From Arthrobacter sp. ov118 (GTDB lineage: Bacteria > Actinomycetota > Actinomycetes > Actinomycetales > Micrococcaceae): DNA of 64,000 bases. Shown here one piece after another: positions 31,429 to 40,624 of the stretch (position 1 is its first letter; each line of letters opens with the position of its first letter). The notes below the pieces were generated by a model. That model saw only the letters and a list, made by a program, of their open reading frames with translations, was not told the origin of the DNA and made no database searches. Both the position numbers and the translations under genes were made by a program. The DNA lies in the NCBI RefSeq assembly GCF_900116495.1, contig NZ_FPAY01000014.1:8072-72071 (forward strand), written 5' to 3'.

Positions 31429-32595
31429 ATGATCCTTGATACCGCTACCTTGCGGGTCGCCTTGGCCCTCGTCGACCTGACCTTGCTCCTGCTGTTCTAT
31501 TTCATCACCTTCCGGCGGACGAGGTCTGCGTACAGCGGCTGGTGGTGCATGGCCCTGCTGCTCTTCCTGATCGGGAATTCGGCCTTCCTGCTCAACGGGA
31601 CAATCCACCAGGCGTGGGCCAACCCGGCCGGAAACGTGTTGCTCGTGGCCGGGGCGGCCAGCATCTGGGCCGGTGCCCGCTCCCTGCGGAGCGCCCGCAC
31701 ATCCCGCTGGCATTTTGCGGTGGCCCCCGGCATCGTGGCCGTCGCTTCGATCCTTGACAGTCCGGCCACGAATACCTGGGCCGGCGGCGCGTTCTACCTC
31801 GGGTTCATGGGTGTGCTGATCGGCCTGGGATGCAGGGAACTGTTCCTGCTCGAGCGTGACTATTCGCACGTTCACCGTCCGCTGGCCTTCGTCGCCTGCC
31901 TTCTTGCCCTCTTCTACGCGGGCCGGTTTGTCGCCTTCCTGGTAGACGGTCAGTCCGGTCCCGTCTTCACCTCCGTCTTCGGATCGGTTGCGACGACGGC
32001 GCTCTCTACCGTCACGCTGGTGGTTGCGTCTTTCACCATGGCCGAACTCAGCTACGAGCAACTGACCCAGGACCTGCGGGCACGTGCCACGGTGGACGGG
32101 CTGACCGGCCTCCTGAACCGGGCGGCCTTCCTGGACCTTGCCGAAAACGAACTGCGCCGCCTGCGCCGGACCAAGACCACGGCGTCACTGATCCTCGCGG
32201 ACTTGGACCACTTCAAGTCCATCAACGACGAGTTCGGACATTCGGCCGGGGACACCGCCCTGCAGGCCTTTGCCAGGGCCTGCACAGTAACGGTGCGGTC
32301 CACCGACCTCGTCGGCCGCTACGGCGGAGAAGAATTCATCCTCCTGCTCCCCGGCGTCACACCCGCACGGGCCCGGGAAATCACGGCAGAGATCAGCCGC
32401 GGCCTCCAGGAAACCGGCCGTGGCGTCGTTGCGCGCCTGCCTACCGTGAGCTACGGCATCGCCTCCGCCAACTCCGGGGCGGCGACCCTGCAGGACGTGG
32501 TGGCCGCGGCCGACGCCGCCCTCTACCAGGCGAAAACGCTCGGCCGGGACCGCTCCGTGCTGGCCGCAGGCGCCCCCAAGGACAAGACCGACTGA
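31429..32595 (+). CDS. Membrane-bound diguanylate cyclase (GGDEF)
   Basis: Of 388 residues, about 1-205 form six membrane segments (for example LALVDLTLLLLFYFITF, MALLLFLIGNSAFLL, GAFYLGFMGVLIGLG) and the rest a GGDEF domain. ATVDGLTGLLNRAAFL opens it, DLDHFKSINDEFGHSAGD holds substrate and metal residues, and RYGGEEF at 297-303 is the active site. RSTD at 290-293, five residues before GGEEF, is an intact c-di-GMP inhibitory site. It is therefore expected to make c-di-GMP and be product-inhibited. No EAL domain and no partner are seen nearby. Confidence 0.94.
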   Translation: MILDTATLRVALALVDLTLLLLFYFITFRRTRSAYSGWWCMALLLFLIGNSAFLLNGTIHQAWANPAGNVLLVAGAASIWAGARSLRSARTSRWHFAVAPGIVAVASILDSPATNTWAGGAFYLGFMGVLIGLGCRELFLLERDYSHVHRPLAFVACLLALFYAGRFVAFLVDGQSGPVFTSVFGSVATTALSTVTLVVASFTMAELSYEQLTQDLRARATVDGLTGLLNRAAFLDLAENELRRLRRTKTTASLILADLDHFKSINDEFGHSAGDTALQAFARACTVTVRSTDLVGRYGGEEFILLLPGVTPARAREITAEISRGLQETGRGVVARLPTVSYGIASANSGAATLQDVVAAADAALYQAKTLGRDRSVLAAGAPKDKTD

Positions 32596-32629
32596 CGGTA
32601 CCGGAGCGCCGCGCGCGGGCGTGCGGCCG

Positions 32630-32692
32630 GCGGAACCCGGCGGGGGCGGAACCCGGCGTGGGCGGCCCCGGCGTGGGCGGCCCCGGTGGGAG
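32630..32692. repeat. GC-rich tandem repeat, about four units of 14-16 bp
   Basis: Units related to GCGGAACCCGGCGTGG and GCGGCCCCGGCGTGG follow one another between the convergent GGDEF and phosphoglucomutase genes. No T-run is present. It may come from slippage in a terminator region; function unknown. Confidence 0.65.
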
Positions 32693-32729
32693 GCCGCCGC
32701 GCGCTTGCTGCGAGTAGTTGTGCGTGCCG

Positions 32730-34391
32730 CTAGGAAATGACGCCGTCCACCAGGGCCTTCGCCTCGGCCTGGACCTGCTTGAGGTGCTCGGCACCCTTAA
32801 AGGACTCGGCGTAAATCTTGTAGACGTCCTCCGTGCCGGAGGGCCGCGCCGCGAACCAGGCGTTTTCGGTGACCACCTTGAGGCCGCCGATCGCCGCGCC
32901 GTTGCCCGGCGCCTCGGTCAGTTTGGCGGTGATCGTTTCGCCGGCCAGTTCGGTGGCCGTGACGTCGGAGGACGACAGCTTGCCAAGCGCAGCCTTCTGC
33001 TCCCGCGACGCGGCCGCGTCGATCCGGGCGTAGACGGGGTCCCCGAACTGGTCCGTAAGGCCCTTGTACAGCTGCGACGGTGACTGGCCGGTGACGGCCG
33101 TGATCTCGGAGGCCAGCAGGGCCAGCAGGATGCCGTCCTTGTCCGTGGTCCAGACGCTGCCGTCCATCTTGTTAAAGGAGGCGCCCGCGGATTCCTCGCC
33201 GCCGAAAGCCCCTTCACCGGACAGCAGCCCGGGAACGAACCACTTGAAGCCCACCGGAACCTCCACCAGCTTGCGGCCCAGGCTCCCGGCCACGCGGTCG
33301 ATGATCGAGGAGGACACGAGCGTCTTGCCGATCACGGACTGCGGGTTCCAGCCGCTGCGGTGCCGGTACAGATAATCGATGGCGACGGCGAGGTAGTGGT
33401 TGGGGTTCATGAGTCCGCCGCGTCCATCAACCAAAGGCGTCACGATCCCGTGCCGGTCGGCGTCGGCGTCGTTGCCGGTGGCGATGTCGAACTTCGCCCC
33501 TTCGGACATCCTGGTAATCAGCGAGGCCATCGCCGAGGGCGAGGAGCAGTCCATCCGGATCTTCTCGTCCCAGTCCAGGGTCATGAAGGCCCACTGCGGA
33601 TCAACGGTGGGGTTCACGACCGTGAGGTCCAGCTGGTGGCGTTCGCCGATCTCGCCCCAGTAGTCCACTGACGCGCCGCCCATGGGGTCGGCGCCGATCC
33701 GGACGCCTGCCTCGCGGATGGCGTTCAGGTCCAGTACCGAGGGGAGGTCGTCCACGTAGCTGCTGAGGAAGTCGAACTTGCCGGTGGTCCCGGCAGCGAG
33801 GGCATCGGCCAAGGGGATGCGCTTGACGCCGCGCAGGCCGTTTTCGAGCAGCTCGTTGGCGCGGTTGGCAATCCAGCCGGTGGCGTCGGTGTCCGCGGGC
33901 CCGCCGTGCGGGGGGTTGTACTTGAACCCGCCGTCGCCGGGCGGGTTGTGGCTGGGGGTCACCACAATTCCGTCGGCCTGCGGCGCGCCGGAGGCGGCAT
34001 TGCGGTTGTGCGTGAGGATGGCATGGCTCAGGGCCGGGGTGGGCGTGTAGCCGTGGCGGGCGTCGATGAGGACGTTCACGCCGTTGGCCGCCAGCACTTC
34101 AAGGGCGGAGTTTTGCGCCGGTTCACTCAGGCCGTGGGTGTCCTTGGCCAGATAGAGGGGACCGGTGATGCCCTGTCCGGCCCGGTACTCCACGATCGCC
34201 TGCGTGATGGCGAGGATGTGGGGTTCGTTGAAGGACGCCTTCAGGCTTGAACCCCGGTGCCCGGAGGTGCCGAAGGCCACCCGTTGCCCGGGGTCGGTAA
34301 GGTCCGGCGAAACGTCATAGTACGCATCAAGGAGCGCAGTGAGGTCAACAAGGTCTTGGGGTTGGGCAACTGTGCCCGCGCGGCTAGCCAT
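32730..34391 (-). CDS. pgm: Phosphoglucomutase (alpha-D-glucose phosphate-specific)
   Basis: This 553-residue cytosolic enzyme interconverts glucose-1- and glucose-6-phosphate. The catalytic phosphoserine loop is GTSGHRGSS at residues 41-49, the metal-binding loop is TGNDADADRHG, the sugar-binding loop is GGEESAGASF, and the phosphate-binding end is AARPSGTEDVYKIYAESF. Length matches the family. The ATG at 34391 is chosen because the family begins at about this point and the frame further upstream has no family similarity; its ribosome site is weak. It is divergent from DUF4190. Confidence 0.94.
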   Translation of the reverse strand: MASRAGTVAQPQDLVDLTALLDAYYDVSPDLTDPGQRVAFGTSGHRGSSLKASFNEPHILAITQAIVEYRAGQGITGPLYLAKDTHGLSEPAQNSALEVLAANGVNVLIDARHGYTPTPALSHAILTHNRNAASGAPQADGIVVTPSHNPPGDGGFKYNPPHGGPADTDATGWIANRANELLENGLRGVKRIPLADALAAGTTGKFDFLSSYVDDLPSVLDLNAIREAGVRIGADPMGGASVDYWGEIGERHQLDLTVVNPTVDPQWAFMTLDWDEKIRMDCSSPSAMASLITRMSEGAKFDIATGNDADADRHGIVTPLVDGRGGLMNPNHYLAVAIDYLYRHRSGWNPQSVIGKTLVSSSIIDRVAGSLGRKLVEVPVGFKWFVPGLLSGEGAFGGEESAGASFNKMDGSVWTTDKDGILLALLASEITAVTGQSPSQLYKGLTDQFGDPVYARIDAAASREQKAALGKLSSSDVTATELAGETITAKLTEAPGNGAAIGGLKVVTENAWFAARPSGTEDVYKIYAESFKGAEHLKQVQAEAKALVDGVIS

Positions 34392-34538
34392 GGCATTAGC
34401 ATGCCAGACGACGGCGCGGTGCAACACGGTTTCGCGGCAAACCCGGTCCTGTGACGCGAGAAGACCGCCGAACTGGCCGGTCCCATGGAAACCCTGCGGC
34501 GGTACGCTGGACCCAGAGACTTCTTGAGGGGACATGCC

Positions 34539-35231
34539 ATGACTGACCAGCCAAAACAAGGGAACAACGAGACGCCCGAGGGCCAACAGCCGACGCTGCG
34601 GCTCCCTGACCACCAGCCGGAAGTGCCACGGCATCCGGCGCCCCCCTCCGGCCATGAGCAGGGCTACGAGCAGGGCCAATCCGCGACGCAGCAGTTCGCC
34701 CAGCCCGGAGCCCCGGAGCAGTCTGCCCAGCCCGGAGCCCCGAAGCCGCCCGACTACCCGCAGCAGCCTGGCCACCCGCAGCAGCCCTACGCTGGCCAGC
34801 GGCCCGGGCAGGACCATTATGGCCGGCCGGCGCCGGACCAGGGCCAGTTCTCAAGCCCGTACCCGCCGATCTACAGCCAGCCCAGCCAGCCCGGCCAGCC
34901 TTATGACCAGACCTCGCCGTATGCTCAGCCAGGCAGCTACAACGCTTACGGCCAGCCGTCCTACTACGGGGCGTCGCCAGCCCCCAAAACGCTGAGCATC
35001 GCCAGCATGTGCTGCGGCATCGCCGCGCTTGTGGGATTCGGGTTCTTCCTGCTTCCGCAGTTGGCCGCCGTCGTCCTGGGGCACCTGGCCCTGCGCCGCG
35101 AACCGGCTGGCCGGGGCATGGCGATCGCCGGCCTCGTGATGGGTTACGTGGGCATCGCCGTGACCATCCTGGTGCTGGTCATCTTCGGATTGGTCATCGG
35201 CACCGCGCGCAACAGCGGCTACAGCGTCTAG
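34539..35231 (+). CDS. DUF4190 domain-containing membrane protein
   Basis: This 230-residue protein has about 150 N-terminal residues of disordered Pro/Gln/Gly/Tyr-rich sequence with repeats such as AQPGAPEQSAQPGAP and QPGHPQQPY. It then has two membrane segments (IASMCCGIAALVGFGFFLLP and AGLVMGYVGIAVTILVLVI) separated by VVLGHLALRREPAGRGMA, the DUF4190 signature. The disordered part is presumably cytoplasmic. Function is unknown; such proteins are common in Actinobacteria. GAGGGGA precedes the ATG at 34539. Confidence 0.88.
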   Translation: MTDQPKQGNNETPEGQQPTLRLPDHQPEVPRHPAPPSGHEQGYEQGQSATQQFAQPGAPEQSAQPGAPKPPDYPQQPGHPQQPYAGQRPGQDHYGRPAPDQGQFSSPYPPIYSQPSQPGQPYDQTSPYAQPGSYNAYGQPSYYGASPAPKTLSIASMCCGIAALVGFGFFLLPQLAAVVLGHLALRREPAGRGMAIAGLVMGYVGIAVTILVLVIFGLVIGTARNSGYSV

Positions 35232-35485
35232 GGGCACAGCCGCCGGGCTCGTTTGCCCGGAACATCAGCGCTGGATGCCGGCTTCAGTGGTTCAGGCCGT
35301 GGCATCGATCCCGGCCCCGGCCCCGGCCCCGGCGTCGTGGTGCGGGCGGCGGATGGTCCCGCCAACCCGCGCCACAACGTCGGCGGCATTGCCCGCCGGC
35401 ATGAGTTCGACGTCGGACGCCCCGCCTGGGGCGGGAGCGTGGACGCGCGAAGCCACCGGGCTGCGATGTGCGGGGGTTCAGCGGG

Positions 35486-36955
35486 TCAGCGCACACCGCC
35501 CATGAGCTTTTTGATTGCCGGCGAGGCCGCTGCCATGCCCACGGCCAGCAGGATGGCGGTTCCGCCCACCCCGATGAAGTACGGCAGTTCGTCGTCGGGG
35601 TTGTACAGGCCGGACAGGATGCCGGCCAGCGTTGTGCCCAGGGACACGGAGAGGAAGAACAGCGCCACCATCTGGGTGTGGAAGGCCTTGGGCGCCAGCT
35701 TGGTGGTCACGGAAAGCCCGATGGGGGACAGGAACAGTTCCGCGAGCGTGAACAGCAGCAGGATTCCCGCCAGGGCCAGCAGCGGAGTTTTTCCGTCGCC
35801 GGCGAGGGGAATGAACGCCAGGAAGGCTAGCCCCATGACGAACAGGCCGATGGAGAACTTCAGCGCCGAGCCTGGCTGTTTGCGGCCGAGCCGGGTCCAC
35901 AGGGCAGCCATGACGCCGGCGAAGATGATGATGAACACCGGGTTGATGGACTGGACCCAGGCCGCCGGCATTTCCCAGCCGAAGAAGTTCCGGTCCAGCT
36001 TTTCCTCCGAGTACACGGCGATGAAGGTGAACTGCTGCTGGAACAGGGCCCAGAACGCCGCGGAGGCGATATACAGCGGGATGAACGCCGCCACGCGCCC
36101 GCGTTCGGTGGCGGTGACCTTCTTGCTGCTGAAGATCAGGGCGAAATAGATGACGGAAGCGCCGATGGCCGCGTAGGCCATGGACGTGGCCAGGTTCTCG
36201 GCGTTGACGGCGCCTGTGATGAGCAGGACCGCGATGGCCGCGGCGATGACGCCGAAGATCAGGCCGTATTTTTTGCGTTCCGCATCCGGGAGCGGGTGCG
36301 CGACGCGCTGGCTCTGGGCGGGGAGCTTGCTGCGCCCCCGGGCGTAGACGGTCAGGCCCACGGCCATGCCGACGGCGGCAGCGCCGAAGCCCCAGTGGAA
36401 GCCCTGGCTTTCCTGCAGCCAGCCGGTGACGAGGGGGCCGATCAGCGCGCCGGCGTTGATGCCCATGTAGAAGATGGAGAACCCGGCGTCGCGGCGCTCG
36501 TCCTTCTCGCCGTAGAGCGTGCCGACGAGGGCGGTCGCGTTCGCCTTGAGCCCCCCGGAGCCGACCCCCACCAGGACCAGGCCGGTAATGAGGCCGGGGA
36601 CACCGGGCACGAGGGCCAGGCCGATGTGGCCGGCCATGATCATGATGGCGGAGCCGAACAGCACCCGCTCGGAACCGAACAGCCGGTCTGCGAGCCATGC
36701 GCCCAGGATCGTGGAGAGGTAGACCCCGCCGCCGTAGGCGCCGACAAGGCCGGCGGCCAGGCCCTGGTCAATCCCGAGCCCGCCCTTCTCCGCGGAGAAG
36801 TACATGTAGTAGAGCAGGATTCCCTGCATGCCGTAGAAGGAGAAACGCTCCCACATTTCTACGGAGAAGAGGCTGGCCAGCATCTTTGGGTGGCCAAAAA
36901 AGGAAGTATCGCCCGGCGTTGTAGCGGGGCGAGTGTCTAAATGAGTTGTGCTCAT
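35486..36955 (-). CDS. POT family (PTR2) proton-coupled oligopeptide transporter
   Basis: This 489-residue MFS-type membrane protein has FFGHPKMLASLFSVEMWERF and YGMQGILLYYM (the ExxERF-type motif in helix 1), VGVGSGGLKANATALVGTLY, and FSIFYMGINAGALIGPLVTG, the PTR2 signature around helix 5. It imports di- and tripeptides with protons. C-terminal LSPIGLSVTTKLAPKAFHTQ is typical. The gene is single. A 254-bp stretch before the upstream DUF4190 gene contains GGCCCC runs but no clear gene. Confidence 0.94.
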   Translation of the reverse strand: MSTTHLDTRPATTPGDTSFFGHPKMLASLFSVEMWERFSFYGMQGILLYYMYFSAEKGGLGIDQGLAAGLVGAYGGGVYLSTILGAWLADRLFGSERVLFGSAIMIMAGHIGLALVPGVPGLITGLVLVGVGSGGLKANATALVGTLYGEKDERRDAGFSIFYMGINAGALIGPLVTGWLQESQGFHWGFGAAAVGMAVGLTVYARGRSKLPAQSQRVAHPLPDAERKKYGLIFGVIAAAIAVLLITGAVNAENLATSMAYAAIGASVIYFALIFSSKKVTATERGRVAAFIPLYIASAAFWALFQQQFTFIAVYSEEKLDRNFFGWEMPAAWVQSINPVFIIIFAGVMAALWTRLGRKQPGSALKFSIGLFVMGLAFLAFIPLAGDGKTPLLALAGILLLFTLAELFLSPIGLSVTTKLAPKAFHTQMVALFFLSVSLGTTLAGILSGLYNPDDELPYFIGVGGTAILLAVGMAAASPAIKKLMGGVR

Positions 36956-37116
36956 TTACTTAATGCTGACATTATGACGCGCGATTGTCACATTCGCGGA
37001 GGCCCGGGGCAAGCAGCCGCGACGGTGTTTCGCCGGAATTTAGGCGGATCCCCGAGCCATGCACGGCATCCGAAAAAATTTCCGCCAACCTCTTGACAGG
37101 CCCTGCAGCCCTGCCG

Positions 37117-38238
37117 TCAGAGGGGTTCTCCGGCGTCGAACATGATGATCTGCCGGATGGCGTGGCCGTCTGCCAGCTGGTCCATGGCCTTGTTGATGTC
37201 GGCCAGGGCGATGCGGTCAGAGATCAATTCCTCGACGGGCAGTTTCCCTTCCCGCCACAGCTGGGCATATTTCGGAATGTCCCGCGACGGGACGGCCGAA
37301 CCAAGGTAGCTGCCCACGATCGTCCTGGCTTCGGCGGTGACGGTCAGTGGCGCGAGCTGGGCGCGGGCCTCGGGGGAGGGCAGTCCGGCCGTGACGGTGG
37401 TGCCGCCGGGGGAGGTCGCGGCGAACGCCGTTTCAAAGGCGCGGGCGTTCCCGGCGCACTCGATCACGTACCGGGCCTTGATCCCGCCGTCGACAACCTG
37501 CTGCGGGGTGTAGGTCTCGTGGGCGCCGAGGCGGCGGGCGTGGTCGAGTTTTTGGTCCAGCGTGTCCACGGCGACGATCCGCGAGATTCCTTGGGAGACG
37601 GCGGTGATGAGCGCCGCCATGCCCACCCCGCCGAGGCCAACGATCATGACGCTGTCCTCGGGCCGGGGCCGGGCCGCGTTGAGCACGGCGCCTCCGCCGG
37701 TCAGCACGGCGCAGCCCAGCACGGCAGCGACTTCGGCCGGGATATCGTCGTCCACCGGTACGGCCGAAGCGCGGTCCACCACGGCATGGGTCGCGAATCC
37801 GGAGACGCCCAGGTGATGGTGGACGGGCTCGTCGCCACGGCTCAAGTGCCTGGAGCCGTGCAGCAGGGTTCCGTCATTGTTGCTCTTGGAGCCGGCGGTG
37901 CAGGGCAGCCGGCCGTCCTCGGCGCAGTTCGCACAGTTCTCGCAGCGCGGCAGAAACGACATGACCACGCGCTGTCCGGGCAGCAGATCGTCGACCTCGG
38001 ACCCGACCTCGACGACACGGCCGGCCGCCTCGTGGCCGAGCAGCATGGGAACCGGCCGGACCCGGTTGCCGTCGACAACACTCAGGTCGGAGTGGCAGAT
38101 CCCGGCGGCCTCCAGGCGGACCAGGATCTCGGTGGGCCCGGGTGCAGTCAGGTCGAGTTCGGAGATGCTGATTGGCTTGGATTCAGCGAAGGGGCGGGGC
38201 CGGCCGATTTCCTCAAGTACTGCACCGGTGATCTTCAT
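37117..38238 (-). CDS. Zinc-dependent alcohol dehydrogenase (MDR family)
   Basis: This 373-residue medium-chain dehydrogenase has catalytic zinc ligands Cys48 (GICHSDL), His69 in GHE and a Cys in VLGCAVLTGGGA; structural zinc Cys residues at 99, 102, 105 and 113 (CENCANC then C); and a NAD motif in VMIVGLGGVGMAALITA. The VLGCAVLTGGGAVLNAA stretch resembles class III-like and mycothiol-dependent dehydrogenases, so an alcohol or formaldehyde/nitrosothiol adduct is a possible substrate. GAGG precedes the ATG at 38238. Its upstream region is the palindrome cluster at 38360-38780. Confidence 0.93.
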   Translation of the reverse strand: MKITGAVLEEIGRPRPFAESKPISISELDLTAPGPTEILVRLEAAGICHSDLSVVDGNRVRPVPMLLGHEAAGRVVEVGSEVDDLLPGQRVVMSFLPRCENCANCAEDGRLPCTAGSKSNNDGTLLHGSRHLSRGDEPVHHHLGVSGFATHAVVDRASAVPVDDDIPAEVAAVLGCAVLTGGGAVLNAARPRPEDSVMIVGLGGVGMAALITAVSQGISRIVAVDTLDQKLDHARRLGAHETYTPQQVVDGGIKARYVIECAGNARAFETAFAATSPGGTTVTAGLPSPEARAQLAPLTVTAEARTIVGSYLGSAVPSRDIPKYAQLWREGKLPVEELISDRIALADINKAMDQLADGHAIRQIIMFDAGEPL

Positions 38239-38862
38239 CGATCCTCTTTCCTGGCCGCGTCGGGGGTTTGAGTGAACCATATCTGCCGGCCGGAGGCAGC
38301 GTCCATTTCGTGGGGATGGCACGCGGGTGGGCATGGCTCGGGCGGCTCGGCGCACTCCGGGACATGTCCGTTCCTGGGGCCAGCGCGTGGACATATTCAC
38401 CTTGTGTCCCTGCGCCGCCATAACCAGTGGACATGTCCCCCGGGCGCGGGACATGTCCGTCCGGCGACGTTCATCGTGCAGCGTGCGTCCGGGGGACATG
38501 CCCGTTCCTGGCGCCCGTCTGCGGACATATTTGTTTTGTGTCCGCCTGCCGCCCTGGCCAGTGGACATGTGCCTCGAGGGTGGGGGACATGTCCCCTGAC
38601 CGGTGGGACCGCTGGTGATGTTCCCCGGGTGGCATGAGGAGTGGGCATGTCCTCCTTGGGCGCTGGACATGTGCTCTGGCCCCAGGCGACGCGGGATATG
38701 TGCTCTGGCCCTAGGCCACGCGGGATATGTGCTCTCCCCTCAGGCAACGCGGGATATGTCCGGTCTCGGACGGGACGCGGCAGAACGGGAGACGGGACCA
38801 TGTCGGAACGGGGCGGACCCGCGCTGTGGTCCAAGGCGCGGATCGCGGCAGCAGGGCCAGTG
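38239..38862. repeat. Non-coding palindrome and tandem-repeat cluster (left cluster)
   Basis: 624 bp without a credible gene. Perfect GGACATGTCC occurs at 38360, 38429, 38449 and 38585, and one- or two-mismatch versions at 38494, 38563, 38643 and 38665. Two 90-bp modules share spacing: a palindrome, then one 69 bp on, then one 20-22 bp further (38360/38429/38449 and 38494/38563/38585). Inside each module GGACATAT at +29 is followed by TTGTGTCC. A 29-bp tandem repeat follows at 38666-38780. The open frames here are by-products of the repeats. It lies between the 3' end of the amidase gene and the 5' end of the ADH gene. Confidence 0.88.
38666..38780. repeat. 29-bp tandem repeat, four units
   Basis: Units at 38666-38694, 38695-38723, 38724-38752 and 38753-38780. 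Each starts GATATGT (GACATGT in the first) and ends ACGCGG; the middle (CTCTGGCCC-AGGC) varies, and the last unit is the most diverged and 1 bp shorter. There are no spacers, so it is not a CRISPR array. Confidence 0.87.
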
Positions 38863-40284
38863 CTAGAAACCTAGCTGGGCCGCGACCTGCAGCAGCAGCC
38901 CCTCGGAGCCCATTGGCCCGATGAGCTGGACTCCCATCGGCAGCCCGGAACCGGGGGCGCCGCCGGTCCAGTGCACCGGAATGCTGATTGCCGGCAGGCC
39001 GCAGACGTTCACCATGGACGACCACGGCGCGTATTCGCATTGCTTGCGGTAGTCCTCGTCGGCGTCGCCGGCCCATTCGGCGGCCGGCCAGTAGCTGCCG
39101 CCGTGCGCCGCGCCGGTAAACCAGCCCACCGGCCGGGGGGCCTGCGCCAGGGCCGGCGTGAGTACGAGGTCCCACCGGGCGTACTGGGTGATTGTGTCCC
39201 GCTGGAATTGCCGCAGGAAACCGAGGGATTCATTGAGTTTGGCCGCACTGCGCTGCTGCGCGCGGCGCCGGAACGTGCGGGTGAGCGGGGTCAGGAGCGC
39301 CTCGCGCTGCGGTGCGATTCGCGCACTGCCGACGCCGGCCGTCCAGGCCGTGGTGAAGGCGTCCGGGTAGCGGTTGTCGTAGCGGATCGCTGCCTCCGAG
39401 GTCTCGTGGCCCGCCGCCTCCAGCCGCGCGACACCGTCGGCCAGCGCGTCGAGCGCCTCGCGTTCCGGGGTGAAAGGGAAAAGTGTCTGCCACGGGCTGT
39501 CCAGGCTGACGCCGATCCGCAGCCGGCCAGGCTCCCGGGCGGTCAGTTGCAGGTAGCTGGCGTCGGCCGGTCCGGGCACCAAGGCATCGAGCAGCAGTGC
39601 GGCATCGGCGGCGGAGCGGGCGAGCGGCCCGGCAACCACGAGCTGTGCCGGGTCGCCGGAGCTTTCGCCGGCCGGCACGAGCCCGCGGCCCGGTTTTAGT
39701 CCGACGAGTCCGCAGGCCGCGGCCGGGATCCGCACGGAGCCGCCGCCGTCGGATCCGGGGGCGAACGGCAACAGTTCCGCGGCCACGGCGGCAGCGCTGC
39801 CGCCCGAGGAGCCGCCCGAACTGCGGCTCAGAGCGTATGGATTGCGCGACGGCGGGGCGACGCGGTTCTCGCTGTAGGCAGTCAGGCCGAACTCGGGGAC
39901 CTGGGTCTTGCCCAACGATATTATGCCTGCGGATTTGAGCGCGGCGGGGAGTGCGCCGTCAGACACGGCGGGTTTGTGCTCCAGGGCCGCGCTGCCGTGC
40001 GTGGTGACGACCCCTTGCACATCTGTCAGGTCTTTGAACGCGACAGGCATGCCGTGCAGCGGAGGCAGCGCGTCGCCGCCCCGGCCGCGGAGGGCGTGGC
40101 GTTGGTCCGCCGCCGCGGCGTCCATCCGCGCCTGTTCCGCAGTGATTGTGATGAACGCGCCGAGGTGCGGGTTCTGAACCTCGACGCGGCGCAGGAAATG
40201 ATCCGCGGCCTGCAGGGCGGAGAGCTCGCCGGAATGGAGTGCATCGCGGAGCCGGACGGCGGACAGTTCGTGGATCTCAGCCAA
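38863..40284 (-). CDS. Amidase (amidase-signature family)
   Basis: This 473-residue protein carries the amidase signature: catalytic Lys84 in AFKD, the GGSSGGS loop at 157-163 with the cis-Ser, and the nucleophile Ser183 in GSDGGGSVR. It hydrolyses a C-N amide bond; specificity is unknown, and it is not a GatA in context (no gatB or gatC). The start is TTG at 40284: the frame is closed by a stop five codons upstream and no ATG fits the family start. GAGG lies 10-14 nt before it. It is bracketed on both sides by GGACATGTCC-type clusters. Confidence 0.9.
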   Translation of the reverse strand: MAEIHELSAVRLRDALHSGELSALQAADHFLRRVEVQNPHLGAFITITAEQARMDAAAADQRHALRGRGGDALPPLHGMPVAFKDLTDVQGVVTTHGSAALEHKPAVSDGALPAALKSAGIISLGKTQVPEFGLTAYSENRVAPPSRNPYALSRSSGGSSGGSAAAVAAELLPFAPGSDGGGSVRIPAAACGLVGLKPGRGLVPAGESSGDPAQLVVAGPLARSAADAALLLDALVPGPADASYLQLTAREPGRLRIGVSLDSPWQTLFPFTPEREALDALADGVARLEAAGHETSEAAIRYDNRYPDAFTTAWTAGVGSARIAPQREALLTPLTRTFRRRAQQRSAAKLNESLGFLRQFQRDTITQYARWDLVLTPALAQAPRPVGWFTGAAHGGSYWPAAEWAGDADEDYRKQCEYAPWSSMVNVCGLPAISIPVHWTGGAPGSGLPMGVQLIGPMGSEGLLLQVAAQLGF

Positions 40285-40624
40285 GGAAACGCGGCCTCAG
40301 CCGTTCCCGGGGCGGAAGACTTCCCATCCCGCGTGGACATGTCCATTCCCGGGGACTGCGGGTGGGCAGGGTGGCATTATGGCCAGCGGTCGCTCTGAGG
40401 GGAGGGCATGTGCCGGTGGAGGGGAGATCATGTCCAGCGGTCGCGGTGAGGGAAGGGCATGTCCCGTGGCTGGAACCGCGGACGGGCCGCTTCGGGGTGT
40501 GTTCGGCAGCCATGAGGCCTCCTTCGTGCTCTCCAGAAGCGTAACGTGCAGCCCGCGGGGGTGCCGTACCAGCGGCGGGGGATACGCTGGGATCAGACCC
40601 CGAAAACCTGCGGAAAGGACGAAC
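40285..40624. repeat. Right palindrome cluster upstream of amidase and rhodanese genes
   Basis: 340 bp without a gene between divergent genes. GGACATGTCC is at 40335; related 10-mers GGGCATGTGC at 40404, GATCATGTCC at 40426 and GGCATGTCCC at 40456. The spacing 40335, +69, +22 is the same as in the left cluster. Two direct repeats of about 35 bp, 51 bp apart, start near 40379 and 40430 (ATGKCCAGCGGTCGC). TACGCT at 40583-40588, about 37 nt before the rhodanese ATG, may be its -10. Confidence 0.8.

Noticed and set aside
35232..35485. Possible small gene between DUF4190 and the peptide transporter
   Set aside because: Only repeats of GGCCCC and Arg/Pro-rich frames without a ribosome site are seen.
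38666..38780. CRISPR array
   Set aside because: The 29-bp units are directly adjacent with no spacers, and no cas gene is nearby.
38272..38834. Open frames of 60-145 codons on both strands within the palindrome cluster
   Set aside because: They translate repeats into recurring Met-Ser/Gly-His/Thr-Cys-Pro text, lack ribosome sites, and exist in several frames at once, as expected of repeats rather than genes.
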